A stretch of 64,000 nt of DNA from an uncultured Luminiphilus sp. (GTDB lineage: Bacteria > Pseudomonadota > Gammaproteobacteria > Pseudomonadales > Halieaceae), in NCBI GenBank assembly GCA_938084055.1, contig CALKDK010000009.1:62001-126000 (forward strand). Reading direction: 5' to 3'. Made by a program: the position numbers and the translations under genes. The first letter of the stretch is position 1; each line of letters opens with the position of its first letter. The notes under the pieces are model-generated. The model was not told the origin of the DNA, did not search any database, and worked only from the letters and a program-made list of their open reading frames with translations. Positions 21,125 to 31,632 of this stretch are shown one piece after another.

Positions 21125-22972
21125 TCAGCGCCCCCTGAGGAACAGCTTGTCGAGATCGGACATACCCAGCTGGACCCAGGTCGGACGTCCATGGTTGCAC
21201 TGGCCCGAGCGCTCGGTCATCTCCATATCTCGCAGCAATGCATTCATTTCCGGCAGGGTCAGGCGGCGGTTCGCGCGAACAGAGCCGTGGCAGGCCATGG
21301 TCGACAGTAGCTCATCTTCATGGGCTGCCACTCGATCGGAGGTACCATAGGCGAGCAGATCAGAAAGTACGTCCCGGACCAGCGCCTCAGCGCCGCCGCC
21401 CATCAGTGCGATGGGCAGCTCACGGATAAGCAGCTGTTCATCTCCCGTGGCGTCCAGTACCAGACCCAGCGCCCTGAGCGCGTCGGCCATTTCCACGGCG
21501 ACGGCAACCTCCCGTGCAGATACAGCAACCGCCTGGGGCACCAGTAGCGGCTGTGTTTTTATTCCAGTTTCGTCACGCATTCGCTTGAGGCGCTCGTAGG
21601 TAATACGCTCATGGGCGGCATGCATGTCGACCAGCACAAGTCCCGACACATTCTCTGCCAGGATATAAACACCCTGCAGCTGGGCGAGGGCAAAGCCCAG
21701 GGGGGGGACATCGATTTCGGAGACGGCCTCATTGGGCTGCACCTGCCCTGCAGTGCCCCCCGCGCCCGAACCGGATCCGGGGCCGCCGTACAGTCGCTGC
21801 AGGGCTTGGGCATGTGCCGCGCTCCCCACGCTGCCAAGCTGCCCCCGGTCTGCCATGGGTACACCCAGCGCCATTCCGGGCTGTTGCGGTGTGGCAGCCC
21901 ACCCCATTCCGGTATCGGGACCGCCGTTGCTCGTGTGATCCACGGCAGTGGCATCACCTGGGCGCAGCTCCGCAAGGCCGCGATGCAGCGTGCTGAAAAT
22001 AAAACTATGAACCTCACGACCCTCCCGGAACCGCACCTCGTGCTTGGTCGGGTGCACATTGACATCCACGACCGCTGGATCAACCTCCAGAAAGAGCACG
22101 TAGGCGGGGTGTCGACCATGAAAAAGAACGTCCCGGTAAGCCTGTTTAATGGCATGGGTAACCAGTTTGTCCCGAATGACCCGACCATTGACGAAAAAGT
22201 ACTGTAGATCCGCCTGGCTCCTCGAGAAGGTGGGGAACCCGACCCAACCGTACAGGGCGATGGGCCCGCCCTCCCGTGACAGGGCGAGGGATTGTTCCAT
22301 GAACGTCGCACCACACACCATTGACACCCGTCTCTCACGCGCCGCAGGATCGATGGCGGGCGCAAGGTTATGTAGGACACGACCGTTGTGTCGCAGTGAA
22401 AAAGCAACATCGGACCGGGCCAGCGCCTGCCGCTTGAAGACTTCCTCAATGTGGCCAAGCTCTGTCTTTTCCGTGCGCAGGAATTTTCGACGGGCGGGGG
22501 TGTTGTAGAACAGGTCCCTGATCTCCAGCGTCGTGCCCCGGGGGTGGGGGGCAGGGACTACCGAGACCGTCATGTCACGCCCTTCGGTGGTCGCCGTCAT
22601 ACCACCGCTGGCCACGTCGGTCGGATTACTGGTCAGTGACAGCCTTGATACTGAGGCAATGGATGCCAGCGCCTCCCCGCGAAAGCCGAGCGTACCCACC
22701 GCCTCCAAGTCTTCGATTGACGTTATTTTGGAGGTTGCATGCCGGGCCAGCGCGAGAGGCAGGTCCTCAGGGGCGATACCGGCACCATCGTCCCGAATAC
22801 GCATCAGCTGAACGCCACCGCCCTCGAGCTCAACGTCGATACGAGCTGCACCCGCGTCCAAACTATTTTCCAGAGCTTCCTTGAGCACAGACGCGGGCCG
22901 CTCTACCACCTCTCCGGCCGCTATTTGATTCGCCAGCCGTGTCGCCAGGCGTTGGATACGGGAACTGGGCAT
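21125..22972 (-). CDS. mutL: DNA mismatch repair protein MutL
   Basis: The 615-aa protein has the GHKL ATPase N-terminus with [48 protein letters not shown] and [10 protein letters not shown], then a Gly/Pro-rich linker (about residues 370-420) and a C-terminal dimerisation domain. The C-terminal domain ends [11 protein letters not shown], a helix-capping motif typical of MutL. The DQHA endonuclease motif is not seen ([12 protein letters not shown] instead), fitting the methyl-directed gammaproteobacterial type. Its start overlaps the amidase stop (TGATG). Confidence 0.96.
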   Translation of the reverse strand: MPSSRIQRLATRLANQIAAGEVVERPASVLKEALENSLDAGAARIDVELEGGGVQLMRIRDDGAGIAPEDLPLALARHATSKITSIEDLEAVGTLGFRGEALASIASVSRLSLTSNPTDVASGGMTATTEGRDMTVSVVPAPHPRGTTLEIRDLFYNTPARRKFLRTEKTELGHIEEVFKRQALARSDVAFSLRHNGRVLHNLAPAIDPAARERRVSMVCGATFMEQSLALSREGGPIALYGWVGFPTFSRSQADLQYFFVNGRVIRDKLVTHAIKQAYRDVLFHGRHPAYVLFLEVDPAVVDVNVHPTKHEVRFREGREVHSFIFSTLHRGLAELRPGDATAVDHTSNGGPDTGMGWAATPQQPGMALGVPMADRGQLGSVGSAAHAQALQRLYGGPGSGSGAGGTAGQVQPNEAVSEIDVPPLGFALAQLQGVYILAENVSGLVLVDMHAAHERITYERLKRMRDETGIKTQPLLVPQAVAVSAREVAVAVEMADALRALGLVLDATGDEQLLIRELPIALMGGGAEALVRDVLSDLLAYGTSDRVAAHEDELLSTMACHGSVRANRRLTLPEMNALLRDMEMTERSGQCNHGRPTWVQLGMSDLDKLFLRGR

Positions 22973-24330
22973 CAGGCGTCAGGTATCGTCAGTATCTGAC
23001 CAATGCGTATGGTCGAGCCACTGATTCCGTTGGTTTCCTGCAGCGACTTGACGCTGACACGATACCGGGCAGCTATCTCTGACAAGGTGTCTCCCCGGGC
23101 GATAACGTACTGCTGCCCCCCGCCCTGCTGGGAGCGCTGCCAGGCCAGCAGGGTTCCCGCGGGAGGATGGGATTTAAACCAAACCTCGATACCCGCATGA
23201 ATGGCGCGAGCCATTTTATCCTGGTAAGCCGCTGAGTTCAGTCGATTTGCCTCATCTGGATTGGAGATGAAACCAGTCTCAACCAAAATGGAGGGAATAT
23301 CTGGACTCTTCAGGACCGCAAACCCCGCCTGCTCGACCTTGCGTTTATGCAGCTTGGCAATGTCGTCTATTTCCTCCAGCACCCGCGCGCCCAAACTCAA
23401 GCTGGTATCCAGGGTGGCCGTCATTGACAGGTCCGCCAGCACGCCAGCCAGTACGTCATCCTTGTCGGACAACCGGACCCCTCCCACCAGGTCGGCCGCG
23501 TTTTCCCGATCAGCCAAATATTTTGCGGCGGTAGAGGACGCACCCTTGGTCGACAGTGCATAGACCGATGCGCCATTCGCCGAGGCCTGACGAAAGGCAT
23601 CGGCATGGATGGAAACAAAAAGATCGGCCTGGTGTTTCCTGGCCAGATCACGCCGCCCCCTGAGACTGACATAGTAATCGCCATCGCGAATCATGATCGG
23701 CTTCAGCCCCGGCGTGTCCCGCAACCGTGCTTCGAGTTTGCGCGCAATGGCGAGGACCACTTTCTTCTCCTGAAGCTTCTTGGGTCCCAACGCTCCGGGA
23801 TCTTCGCCACCATGACCCGCGTCAATAGCCACCACAATATCCCTGCGATCCGACAGTTGCTCAACGCTTTTTACATCTTGCAGCTGTTCGCGGTCAGAGC
23901 TGACGTCGAACAGATCCAATACCAATCGGTGTCCGGTCCGCTCATTGGGGGCAAGGGGGAAGCTTTTTGGGCGAATTTGCTCGGCAAGATCAAATACAAT
24001 TCGCAAGTCATTGCCCTGTCGCACCCCGGACCGCACCCGATCAATGGGCGTGTTCTCGATGGGCAAGTCGGTCAGGGCCTCCACCAAGCGGACGTCAGGC
24101 ATATCCACAACCAGCCGTCGCGGGTTATCCAGCTCCAGGAGCGAGTGCGGCACAGGCTCGGAGAGATCAAAAACCACACGGGTATGATCCGGGGCACGCC
24201 AGAGCCGAACATCCAGCACCTCGGCGGCCTGCAGCGGGAGCACCATCACCAGCCCCACCCAGGTCAGTCCGCCCCTGCGCGCGCTACGGCTTGTTAACTT
24301 TCCCTGACCAGACGCCAATACAGAGCCCAC
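22972..24330 (-). CDS. amiC: N-acetylmuramoyl-L-alanine amidase (AMIN + Amidase_3 + LysM)
   Basis: The 452-aa enzyme has a signal peptide (about 1-36), an AMIN domain that binds the septal envelope (about 38-140), an Amidase_3 zinc domain with [23 protein letters not shown] and [11 protein letters not shown], and a C-terminal LysM ([18 protein letters not shown]). It cleaves the peptide stem from glycan during daughter-cell separation. The insert after the zinc ligand (about residues 275-330) is the regulatory helix of AmiB/C-type enzymes. Could equally be named amiB by synteny. Confidence 0.93.
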   Translation of the reverse strand: MGSVLASGQGKLTSRSARRGGLTWVGLVMVLPLQAAEVLDVRLWRAPDHTRVVFDLSEPVPHSLLELDNPRRLVVDMPDVRLVEALTDLPIENTPIDRVRSGVRQGNDLRIVFDLAEQIRPKSFPLAPNERTGHRLVLDLFDVSSDREQLQDVKSVEQLSDRRDIVVAIDAGHGGEDPGALGPKKLQEKKVVLAIARKLEARLRDTPGLKPIMIRDGDYYVSLRGRRDLARKHQADLFVSIHADAFRQASANGASVYALSTKGASSTAAKYLADRENAADLVGGVRLSDKDDVLAGVLADLSMTATLDTSLSLGARVLEEIDDIAKLHKRKVEQAGFAVLKSPDIPSILVETGFISNPDEANRLNSAAYQDKMARAIHAGIEVWFKSHPPAGTLLAWQRSQQGGGQQYVIARGDTLSEIAARYRVSVKSLQETNGISGSTIRIGQILTIPDA

Positions 24331-24393
24331 TTGTTGCTGATTCGACTATGGTGATGTGCCGGCCGGCGGGCCGCAAGACCTCCAGGCGCAGTT

Positions 24394-24882
24394 TTATGGC
24401 ACCCCCGCGATTTCCCCAGCGAGTTGCCGACAGAGTACCGCACCTTTTCCTGACGTGGGCTCCAGGCAAAGCTGACGCCCGTTACCTGACACGGTCAGCT
24501 GACAGCGGAGATCGGGTGGCGGCAGCCAATCCCCGCCGCGATCAGGCCACTCCACCAGGACGAGTGCCGGCGCAGTAAAGTAATCCTCGATACCGATATA
24601 GGCCAATTCCTCAGGGTCTGACACGCGATAAAGATCAAAGTGGAACAAGTCCAATTCGCCCAGACGGTAGGGCTCCACCAGCGTGTAGGTTGGGCTCTTG
24701 ACACTGCCCTCGTGGCCCAAACCCCGGAGAATGCCTCGACTGAGGGTGGTCTTACCCGCCCCGAGCTCACCGACGAGGTGCACTCGAAACGGTGGCTCGA
24801 AGCACCCGGCCAAACGGGCACCCCAAGCAAGGGTGCTGGCCTCATCGGGCAGGTCGATATGTAAATGCGCAAGACTGTTCAT
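24394..24882 (-). CDS. tsaE: tRNA threonylcarbamoyladenosine biosynthesis ATPase TsaE
   Basis: The 162-aa protein has the P-loop LVGELGAGKTTLSRGIL, then SPTYTLVEPY, LFHFDLYRV and VLVEWPDRGG, which identify TsaE (YjeE). It drives the TsaB-TsaD complex that makes t6A37 in ANN-decoding tRNAs. It is first in the minus-strand block and diverges from queG across 60 bp. The nnr gene that lies between them in E. coli is absent here. Confidence 0.94.
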   Translation of the reverse strand: MNSLAHLHIDLPDEASTLAWGARLAGCFEPPFRVHLVGELGAGKTTLSRGILRGLGHEGSVKSPTYTLVEPYRLGELDLFHFDLYRVSDPEELAYIGIEDYFTAPALVLVEWPDRGGDWLPPPDLRCQLTVSGNGRQLCLEPTSGKGAVLCRQLAGEIAGVP

Positions 24883-24942
24883 TCTGCAAGTGTACCCAAG
24901 CCATCACGGGACGTGGAATCAACGGTCTGTCAGAATATCGGT

Positions 24943-26025
24943 ATGACAGCCCCCACTAGCAAACCAGCCACAGCCACCGCCTCCGAAATCCGGCCTTTAC
25001 TGGAGCGCTGGGCAGACGAACTGGGCTTCCAGCAGCTGGGCATCACAGGGATCAACCTGGGTGAGCACGAGGCCTACCTTCAGAAATGGCTGGACAGGGG
25101 CTTCGCTGGCACCATGGATTACATGGCACGCCATGGCGATAAGCGCTCACGACCCGCCGAGCTGGTCCCCGGCACCTGCACCGTGTTGTCACTGCGCATG
25201 GACTATTTACCCGACTGTACCGAGGCACAGTCCATCATCGGACGGAGTGACCGAGCCTACATTTCCAGATATGCGCTGGGGCGGGACTACCATAAACTCA
25301 TGCGGCAGCGCCTGGCGCATCTGGCTCGGCGAATTGAACAGGAGCTGGGATCAGGGCAGTACCGCGCTTTCGTCGACAGTGCCCCGGTGCTGGAGCGGGC
25401 AATTGCCGAGCAAGCCGGGCTGGGCTGGATTGCCAAGAACACAATGCTGATCAATGAGCGGGCCGGCTCATGGTTCTTTTTGGGGGAGATTTATACCGAC
25501 ATACCCTTTGAACCTGACCCTCCAAAATCGGAGAAACACTGCGGCAGCTGCACCGCGTGTCTAGAGATCTGCCCAACACAGGCCTTTGTTGCGCCCCATG
25601 TTCTCGACGCCAGGAAATGTATCTCTTACCTGACGATAGAACACGCCGGGGCCATTGATGAATCATTGCGCCCGCTGATGGGTAATCGAATCTATGGCTG
25701 TGACGACTGCCAGCTGGTCTGCCCGTGGAACAAATTCGCCCAGCCAACGGCAGAAGCTGACTTCGCGCCCCGCCATAACCTGGACGATGTGGCGCTCACC
25801 GCACTATTCGACTGGACAACAGAGGAATTTGACGCCCGTACCCTCGGATCACCTATTCGCCGTATTGGCTATGAGCGCTGGTCGAGGAATATCGCCGTTG
25901 CGCTTGGCAACGCTGCAACTGGCCCTGAGGTACTCAGCGCCCTGCATGCGCGCAGGGATGACCCCTCACCCCTCGTCCGGGAGCACGTGGCCTGGGCCCT
26001 CGAACAACACGACGTCAGTCGCTGA
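24943..26025 (+). CDS. queG: epoxyqueuosine reductase
   Basis: The 360-aa enzyme performs the last step of queuosine synthesis, using cobalamin and two [4Fe-4S] clusters. The cluster motifs [16 protein letters not shown] and the later [13 protein letters not shown] are intact, and the N-terminal QueG/DUF1730 region contains YHKLMRQRL. The start was set at ATG 24943 because the upstream in-frame extension overlaps the divergent tsaE start. The C-terminal HEAT-like tail ends near AWALEQHD. Confidence 0.95.
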   Translation: MTAPTSKPATATASEIRPLLERWADELGFQQLGITGINLGEHEAYLQKWLDRGFAGTMDYMARHGDKRSRPAELVPGTCTVLSLRMDYLPDCTEAQSIIGRSDRAYISRYALGRDYHKLMRQRLAHLARRIEQELGSGQYRAFVDSAPVLERAIAEQAGLGWIAKNTMLINERAGSWFFLGEIYTDIPFEPDPPKSEKHCGSCTACLEICPTQAFVAPHVLDARKCISYLTIEHAGAIDESLRPLMGNRIYGCDDCQLVCPWNKFAQPTAEADFAPRHNLDDVALTALFDWTTEEFDARTLGSPIRRIGYERWSRNIAVALGNAATGPEVLSALHARRDDPSPLVREHVAWALEQHDVSR

Positions 26026-26575
26026 GTGAGAGCGTCGGCACCTGCAGGAAGTACTCGCGGTAGTAACGCAACTCCTCAATGGATTCACGAATATCATCCA
26101 ATGCCAGGTGGGCATTTTTTTTCCGCAAACCCTGCAGATCCGGCCGCCAGCGACCCGCGAGAATTTTCAGCGTGCTGACATCCAGGTTTCGATAGTGGAA
26201 ATAAGCCTCCAGCTCAGGCAGATGTCGCGCCATGAAGCGTCGGTCCTGACAGATTGAGTTGCCACACATGGGTGACTGTCCCCGTGGCACCCATTTTTGC
26301 AGAAAAGCCAGTGTTTCCCGGGCAGCACGCGCCTCATCGTAGTCACTGGCCCGAACCCTCTCGACCAGCCCGGAAGCGGTGTGGTGACTGGTATTCCATT
26401 CATCCATTGCACTGAGCTCACTGGCACTCTGGCGAATGGCAATAACCGGTCCCTGAGCCAACTCCTGAAGCTCGCTGTCCGTGACGATGGTCGCGATTTC
26501 GATCACACGGTGCTGCTCGGGAACGAGACCCGTCATCTCCATGTCGACCCAGATCAGATTTTGTGCATCAGCCAT
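26015..26575 (-). CDS. orn: oligoribonuclease
   Basis: The 186-aa DnaQ-fold exonuclease degrades dinucleotides left by RNA and cyclic-di-GMP turnover. Motifs include [10 protein letters not shown] (DEDD Asp/Glu), [14 protein letters not shown], and [21 protein letters not shown] (HxALDD). ATG 26573-26575 was chosen over an upstream in-frame Met because it aligns with family starts. The 3' end overlaps the convergent queG by 11 bp. Orn beside rsgA and queG is the E. coli order. Confidence 0.96.
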   Translation of the reverse strand: MADAQNLIWVDMEMTGLVPEQHRVIEIATIVTDSELQELAQGPVIAIRQSASELSAMDEWNTSHHTASGLVERVRASDYDEARAARETLAFLQKWVPRGQSPMCGNSICQDRRFMARHLPELEAYFHYRNLDVSTLKILAGRWRPDLQGLRKKNAHLALDDIRESIEELRYYREYFLQVPTLSLSD

Positions 26576-26670
26576 GACAATTACCCCAACCACCGATGGT
26601 AACAGACATTCATGCCGTCACCCGGTCAAAGATGGCCACACGGGATGCCATGACGCAGTACACTGCACCG

Positions 26671-27630
26671 ATGTCAAAACGCAGACTCAGCGATCAGCAA
26701 CGCCGCCGGATTGAGGCAGCCCAGGAACGGCATCGCACCCAGGCATCCGCCGGGGAGGAATCGGGCCTGGTCATCGCCCGGTTCGGCAAGCGCGTGTTGC
26801 TCGAGACAAACTCTGGAAAACAGGTGTCAGCCACGTTGCGGCGCCACGTTGACGACCCGGTTGCCGGAGACCGCGTCATCTGGGTAAGCGAAGGCGATGG
26901 CGGGGTCGTCGAGGCGTTGCTGCCACGAAGTACCGTTATTAGCAGGCCCAACAGTCAGGGCAGGCTCAGGCCAATTGCCGCCAATATTGACAGGTTGCTG
27001 GTGGTTGTCGCACCACAACCCGAGGCCCAGGCCAACCTGATTGATCGCTATTTGGTCGCGGCAGAACACGCGGGCATGGACGTCACGCTGGTGTTCAACA
27101 AAGGTGATCTGCTCCCCCAGGCACCTGCTGTCGGCCAACTGGCAGCTGACTACCGGGACTTGGGGCACAGCGTGGTCGTGACGGATCAGTACAGCGATCC
27201 CGACGCAGATATCCTCAAGCCAATTATCAGGGCCCAGACCCTGGCCCTGGTCGGCCAGTCGGGGGTGGGCAAATCCTCCCTGGTCCAACGCCTGCTGCCG
27301 GAGCAGGACATTCGAATTGGCGACCTTTCCAGTGCCGCAGGACTGGGCCGGCACACCACAACCGCTGCGGCCCTCTACCACCTTCCCGGCGGGGGGCAGT
27401 TGATAGACTCACCTGGGGTGAGGGAGTTTCACCTCAGCCATCTGCCCCCGGCAGCCGTGGCAGCAGGCTTCGTTGAATTTGCGCCGCTTCTCGGCGCATG
27501 CCGATTTCGGGACTGCAGCCACGACCACGAGGCTGGCTGTGCCATTCTTGAGGCGCACAGCCGTGGCGAGATCAGTGCTAACCGAATGGCCAGTTATCAA
27601 CAAATCGTCGCCTCCATGGCAACCGGCTAG
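26671..27630 (+). CDS. rsgA: small-ribosomal-subunit biogenesis GTPase RsgA
   Basis: The 319-aa protein has an OB-fold (about 35-100), a circularly permuted GTPase with VFNKGDLL (G4) before GQSGVGKSSLVQRL (G1) and DSPGVREF (G3), and a zinc-binding tail with CRFRDCSHDHEAGC. It checks maturation of the 30S subunit. ATG 26671 is preferred because the N-terminus MSKRRLSDQQRRRI matches family members; the frame is open 25 codons upstream. It diverges from orn. Confidence 0.95.
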   Translation: MSKRRLSDQQRRRIEAAQERHRTQASAGEESGLVIARFGKRVLLETNSGKQVSATLRRHVDDPVAGDRVIWVSEGDGGVVEALLPRSTVISRPNSQGRLRPIAANIDRLLVVVAPQPEAQANLIDRYLVAAEHAGMDVTLVFNKGDLLPQAPAVGQLAADYRDLGHSVVVTDQYSDPDADILKPIIRAQTLALVGQSGVGKSSLVQRLLPEQDIRIGDLSSAAGLGRHTTTAAALYHLPGGGQLIDSPGVREFHLSHLPPAAVAAGFVEFAPLLGACRFRDCSHDHEAGCAILEAHSRGEISANRMASYQQIVASMATG

Positions 27631-27704
27631 GCAGGACCCTAGTCGGCCGACTCCTGCCTCTGTGATCCACCCCTCCGCCTGCACCCCGACCCCTCGTTGG
27701 GGTG
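27630..27704. terminator. paired hairpins between convergent genes (possible terminators)
   Basis: Just after rsgA, GGCAGGA (27630-27636) pairs with TCCTGCC (27652-27658) around an inner palindrome AGTCGGCCGACT (27641-27652). A second stem, CACCCC (27682-27687) with GGGGTG (27699-27704), follows. The region separates convergent rsgA and the outer-membrane protein gene. Neither hairpin has a T tract, so termination is plausible but unproven. Confidence 0.35.
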
Positions 27705-27750
27705 GCCATGCTCTGGGTACGCCAACCCCAGTCCGGGCTGCGCCCTCAGG

Positions 27751-28905
27751 TTACCCCTGGTCTTTGCGCAGATCCTGGAACAATAAAAATTCAAATCGCA
27801 ATTCCACCCGCCACGCCCATGCCCTGGGGTCGTAGGGCTCGTCCACTCGGAGGTTGTAGCTGGGCTCGAACTCGATGAATAAATAATCCCGGTAGGTCTG
27901 GCGACGAAACCGGAAACCAAGTCGGTAGTTGGACACATAGCTGTAGGGCTCTGTGGCTCCCCAAACCTCAGCGTACGCCATCAAACCCCGCTCGGCCGGC
28001 CCTCCATCGCTTCGGTCAGCCCGCCAGAAATTTATCCATTGCAACGCGGTACTCATTTCCACGCCATCGGTGCTCGACCCGTACAACACGCTGGAGTAAC
28101 TCCGTATCAGCTGCTGATCGTCAATCTGGTGATCGAGGAGCAGCCGGGATGTGCTGGTGGTGCCGTCCCCAAAGTCGAACTGAACCCTTTCAATGAAGCG
28201 CAGGCTGTTGCGCTCACTCAAATCCCTCTTGTAGGTAAACTTGATACCCGGCTTGGGCCCGTTGGAGCTTGCGCCCAACGTCAACTTGAAATCGACGTCA
28301 TTGTCCTCGAAGCGATTCACCTTGAGTTCGAGCGCCACGCGGGACTGGGAGGGGTCATCGCTGCCATTGATGTCATTCAGCGGATCGTCTCCCCTGAAGA
28401 CCAGATCAAGCCGCTTGGAGATCTCCGGCAAGTTGACCTTGCCCCCAAGGCCTACCCTGACGTTGTTACCCAGGCGCTCATCCCAATCGTTGGTCAGCCT
28501 CAGCCTCAACCGAGAATAGGCACCGGTCTCCTCCGAATCACTTCCCCCAAAATAAGCATCAAACCACTGGGTGAGATCGTCTGCTCTCTCCGTTACGAAA
28601 CCATGGCCAGCATCCAGCCAGGACGGGGCGGCAGCGCTCGGGACCGTCGGGGAGTGGGGTTGCGGGGACACCACATTGGTTTCTGGCTCAGCGGAGGCAC
28701 CCACATCTTCATCCGGCGCAGCACTGGCGGGCTCTACAGCAAGGCTCGGTTCATCGGCCAGTTGCGCCAGGATCACCTGCTCGCGAAGCTCCTCAGCCTC
28801 AACATGCGGCAGCATGGTAACGAGGAGCAAAACACCCAGCAGCCAGGCGCCGATCCCGGCGGCTTCAAATCGCAGTATAAATTGGCTGAAAGATTTTAAC
28901 GTCAT
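27751..28905 (-). CDS. predicted outer-membrane beta-barrel protein, unknown function
   Basis: The 384-aa protein has an N-terminal signal (about 16-38), an Ala/Pro/Glu-rich spacer (about 50-95), then alternating hydrophobic/polar strands typical of a barrel (SRLRLRLTNDWDERL, VALELKVNRFEDND, YRLGFRFRRQTYRD, YLFIEFEPSYNLRV, WRVELRFEFLLF). The last strand is followed by a short charged tail rather than a terminal Phe, which is less usual for BAM substrates. No family name recognised. It diverges from psd by 77 bp. Confidence 0.65.
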   Translation of the reverse strand: MTLKSFSQFILRFEAAGIGAWLLGVLLLVTMLPHVEAEELREQVILAQLADEPSLAVEPASAAPDEDVGASAEPETNVVSPQPHSPTVPSAAAPSWLDAGHGFVTERADDLTQWFDAYFGGSDSEETGAYSRLRLRLTNDWDERLGNNVRVGLGGKVNLPEISKRLDLVFRGDDPLNDINGSDDPSQSRVALELKVNRFEDNDVDFKLTLGASSNGPKPGIKFTYKRDLSERNSLRFIERVQFDFGDGTTSTSRLLLDHQIDDQQLIRSYSSVLYGSSTDGVEMSTALQWINFWRADRSDGGPAERGLMAYAEVWGATEPYSYVSNYRLGFRFRRQTYRDYLFIEFEPSYNLRVDEPYDPRAWAWRVELRFEFLLFQDLRKDQG

Positions 28906-28982
28906 ATATGGAAAATCACTGACCTGACCCTAAGCACCCAGTAAACTTGGTCCAAGTTTCCAATACTTCAACGATTCTGCCT

Positions 28983-29822
28983 ATGAAATTTTTCGCAGCA
29001 CTGCAGTCTGTCCTGCCCCAGCACCATTTGTCACGGGCAATAGGCTGGCTCGCCCACCTCGAGCGGCCGGCTTGGCTAAAGACAATGCTGATCCGGCTCT
29101 TCATGCGCAGCTACGGCGTCAGCCTGGATGAGGCTGAGTTGACCACTCCCGACGCCTACCCCCACTTCAACGCCTTTTTCACCCGCGCCCTCAGGGTGGG
29201 TGCACGACCGCTGGCCGACACGCGATATGTCGCGCCGGCTGACGGCGAGTTGAGCCAATGCGGACAAATCAGTTCCGGTGAACTGGTGCAGGCCAAGGGG
29301 CGAACTTACAGCGCGACGGCACTGCTCGGAGGAGACGGCCCGTTAGCTGCACATTTCCAGGACGGCAGTTTCGCCACCATTTACCTGTCACCAAAGGACT
29401 ACCACCGGATTCACATGCCGACCACAGGTACGCTGGTCAAAACGCGCTACATACCCGGCGACCTCTTCGCCGTAAACAAGGCTACTGTCGCTAACGTGGA
29501 CCAACTGTTCGCCCGAAACGAGCGACTGGTATGTCACTTTGAGACTGCCGATGGCCCCCTGGCCCTGGTGCTGGTGGGCGCGATCATTGTCGCCGGTATA
29601 GCGACGGTCTGGGGCGGCGTAGAGTCTCCACAGCCCGGCACCATCAGAGAAGTCAACTGGGGTCCCGATACCGCACCCACACTCGCGGCCGGCGACGAGT
29701 TAGGTCGCTTTTTCCTTGGCTCCACAGTAATCATGATGACACCGGGGGCGCTGCGCTGGACGGCGGAGGCTGGCGACGCCGTCAGGGTCAGGGCTGCCCT
29801 CGCGGATCGAAGCCAGGGTTGA
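28983..29822 (+). CDS. psd: phosphatidylserine decarboxylase proenzyme
   Basis: The 279-aa proenzyme makes phosphatidylethanolamine. The self-cleavage motif is present as LGST near residue 243 (ELGRFFLGSTVIMM), leaving a small alpha chain with the pyruvoyl group. Other conserved parts are HFNAFFTRAL, APADGELSQCG, and SPKDYHRIHMPTTG. ATG 28983 is chosen over an upstream in-frame TTG because MKFFAALQSVLPQHHLSR matches the family. It is convergent with the PhoH gene, 3 bp apart. Confidence 0.96.
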   Translation: MKFFAALQSVLPQHHLSRAIGWLAHLERPAWLKTMLIRLFMRSYGVSLDEAELTTPDAYPHFNAFFTRALRVGARPLADTRYVAPADGELSQCGQISSGELVQAKGRTYSATALLGGDGPLAAHFQDGSFATIYLSPKDYHRIHMPTTGTLVKTRYIPGDLFAVNKATVANVDQLFARNERLVCHFETADGPLALVLVGAIIVAGIATVWGGVESPQPGTIREVNWGPDTAPTLAAGDELGRFFLGSTVIMMTPGALRWTAEAGDAVRVRAALADRSQG

Positions 29823-29825
29823 CCC

Positions 29826-31262
29826 TCAGAGATTTTCCTCCGCAAAAGCAGCGAGTCGCGACCGGACGATGCCATTGATGAACATGGTGCCGGCGTGGGG
29901 ATACGCTTTGACCTTTTCCACCAGGTAAGTCAGGCCTGAGGTCAGTGGTGAAATATATTTGTTGTCAATCTGGGCCAGGTTGCCCAGCACCACGATTTTT
30001 GAATCAGCGCCCACCCGACTGATAATCGACTTGAGCTGAAACTGGGTGAGGCCCTGTGCCTCGTCGATGATAATGTACGCGTTGTTAAACGAGCGACCAC
30101 GCATGAAGTTGAGCGACTTGAACTGGATATTGGCCCGCTCCTTCACATAGTCGATGCTACCGTTCGCACATTCGTCTGCGCCGTGCAAAATCTCGAGATT
30201 ATCGTCAAATGCAGCAAGCCATGGCGCCATTTTCTCTTCCTCCGTACCGGGCAGAAAACCAATATCTTCCGCGATCGGTGGCGTAGAGCGGGCGACAATC
30301 AGCTTGGAGAATTTACGTTGTTCCAGAATCGCGTGAAGACCATAAGCCAGGGCCAGCAGTGTTTTTCCGGAACCTGCGGGGCCCGTCAACACGGTCATAT
30401 CAATATCATCGTCTTCGAGCAGCCGCATGGCCATGGCCTGCTCAAGGTTGCGTGGCGCGAGGCCCCAGAAACGCTGGTTCATGAGGTTATCCCGGCTGTC
30501 CACTCGCAGGTAGACAAAACTTTCATCAAGTTTGACCACATAGGCGAGAAAGTTGCAGTCGTCGTAGACAAACTGACAGGGGTAGGCACCCGGAATGGCG
30601 GCCCTGGGCAGTCGATGGAGCGTCGTGTCGCCTTCGCGGAGGGTATCCACATCCGAAATTTTTGACCAGAAATCGCCCGGCACGTGTTCGTAGCCGGTAG
30701 CCAGCAGGTCGATGTCATCAAGTACCCGGTCGTGCCGGTAATCCTCCACGCGATGCAGCCCAGAACCCTTTGCCTTGATGCGCATATTGATATCTTTGGT
30801 GACCAGACAGACCACGGCGTCGGGGTGCTCAACCTGTAGTTTGAGCGCGACATTGATTATCCGGTTGTCATTGGCCTGATCCTGGGTAGCGTTCAAAAAC
30901 GGCACGACACCATCCTCCTGAATCAGCTGATCTGGATAGATCGCCAGTGTCCCCGGCGGGCCCATTGGGTTGGAGCCCGGAATTTCGACTCCTGACTGCG
31001 TCTTTGCGGGACTGGCACCGCCCACCACCTTGTCGATCATCTGGATAGCGATGCGAGCCTCCCGGCTCACCGTCTTGTCGCGTCGGTCCTTGATGTGATC
31101 GAGTTCTTCGAGCACCGTCATCGGAATCACCACATGGTGCTCCATAAAGGCCGCCACCGCCGTTGGGTCGTGCAAAAGTACATTGGTATCAAGTACATAG
31201 GTTTTGCGGGCGGCGGGTTGGGTCAGAGGGGCATCAATACGAACGGCTGCACTGGTTTCCAT
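29826..31262 (-). CDS. PIN-domain PhoH-family ATPase
   Basis: The 478-aa protein joins an N-terminal PIN nuclease domain (KTYVLDTNVLLHDPTAV, TVLEELDHIK, residues about 18-160) to a PhoH ATPase domain (about 255-470) with Walker A TGPAGSGKTLLALAYG and Walker B AYIIIDEAQGLT. Family members couple ATP use to RNA cleavage or unwinding. The frame is open 51 codons upstream of ATG 31260-31262, but that extension is Pro/Ser-rich and not conserved-looking. Confidence 0.9.
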   Translation of the reverse strand: METSAAVRIDAPLTQPAARKTYVLDTNVLLHDPTAVAAFMEHHVVIPMTVLEELDHIKDRRDKTVSREARIAIQMIDKVVGGASPAKTQSGVEIPGSNPMGPPGTLAIYPDQLIQEDGVVPFLNATQDQANDNRIINVALKLQVEHPDAVVCLVTKDINMRIKAKGSGLHRVEDYRHDRVLDDIDLLATGYEHVPGDFWSKISDVDTLREGDTTLHRLPRAAIPGAYPCQFVYDDCNFLAYVVKLDESFVYLRVDSRDNLMNQRFWGLAPRNLEQAMAMRLLEDDDIDMTVLTGPAGSGKTLLALAYGLHAILEQRKFSKLIVARSTPPIAEDIGFLPGTEEEKMAPWLAAFDDNLEILHGADECANGSIDYVKERANIQFKSLNFMRGRSFNNAYIIIDEAQGLTQFQLKSIISRVGADSKIVVLGNLAQIDNKYISPLTSGLTYLVEKVKAYPHAGTMFINGIVRSRLAAFAEENL

Positions 31263-31632
31263 TGTGGAATCCTCGCTTGTGGCGGTATCAGTTTGGCTTG
31301 GCTTTTCAGGGCGGAGCGGAAGTTGGGACGAGCCATCCGGATTTCCCGGAGACTGGGGGGGTGTGACAAATACGGCGGCAGTGGGAATCCCCGGGGGATC
31401 AGCGCGCTCAATCAAACAATACCCGTCCTACTCATTAATTTTCGGCCGGTCTCCAGTAAAGCCTCACCCGCGTCGGCTGTCAACGCAATGCCGAATTTAA
31501 TTGCCAGAAGCGTCACCAACGCTGACACGCGTCAGAAATTTCGCTAGCATTCGCCATTACTCTGGATCATGGTGACGTAACGCCGATCCGCCTTCTGCTG
31601 ACAGCTGCGACACCCGGGAGCTCCACACGGTC
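31263..31632. promoter_or_regulatory. 370-bp divergent promoter region between the PhoH gene and rnb
   Basis: No gene is supported here; the in-frame extension of the PhoH frame covers part of it (to 31415). It must hold promoters for both flanking genes. The rnb promoter candidate at 31522-31550 is listed separately. No repeats or RNA gene were seen. Confidence 0.45.
31522..31550 (+). promoter_or_regulatory. candidate sigma70 promoter for rnb
   Basis: CTGACA (31522-31527) and TAGCAT (31545-31550) are separated by exactly 17 bp. The -35 matches consensus at five of six bases and the -10 at four of six. It lies 82 bp upstream of the rnb start, in the right orientation. Confidence 0.45.
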
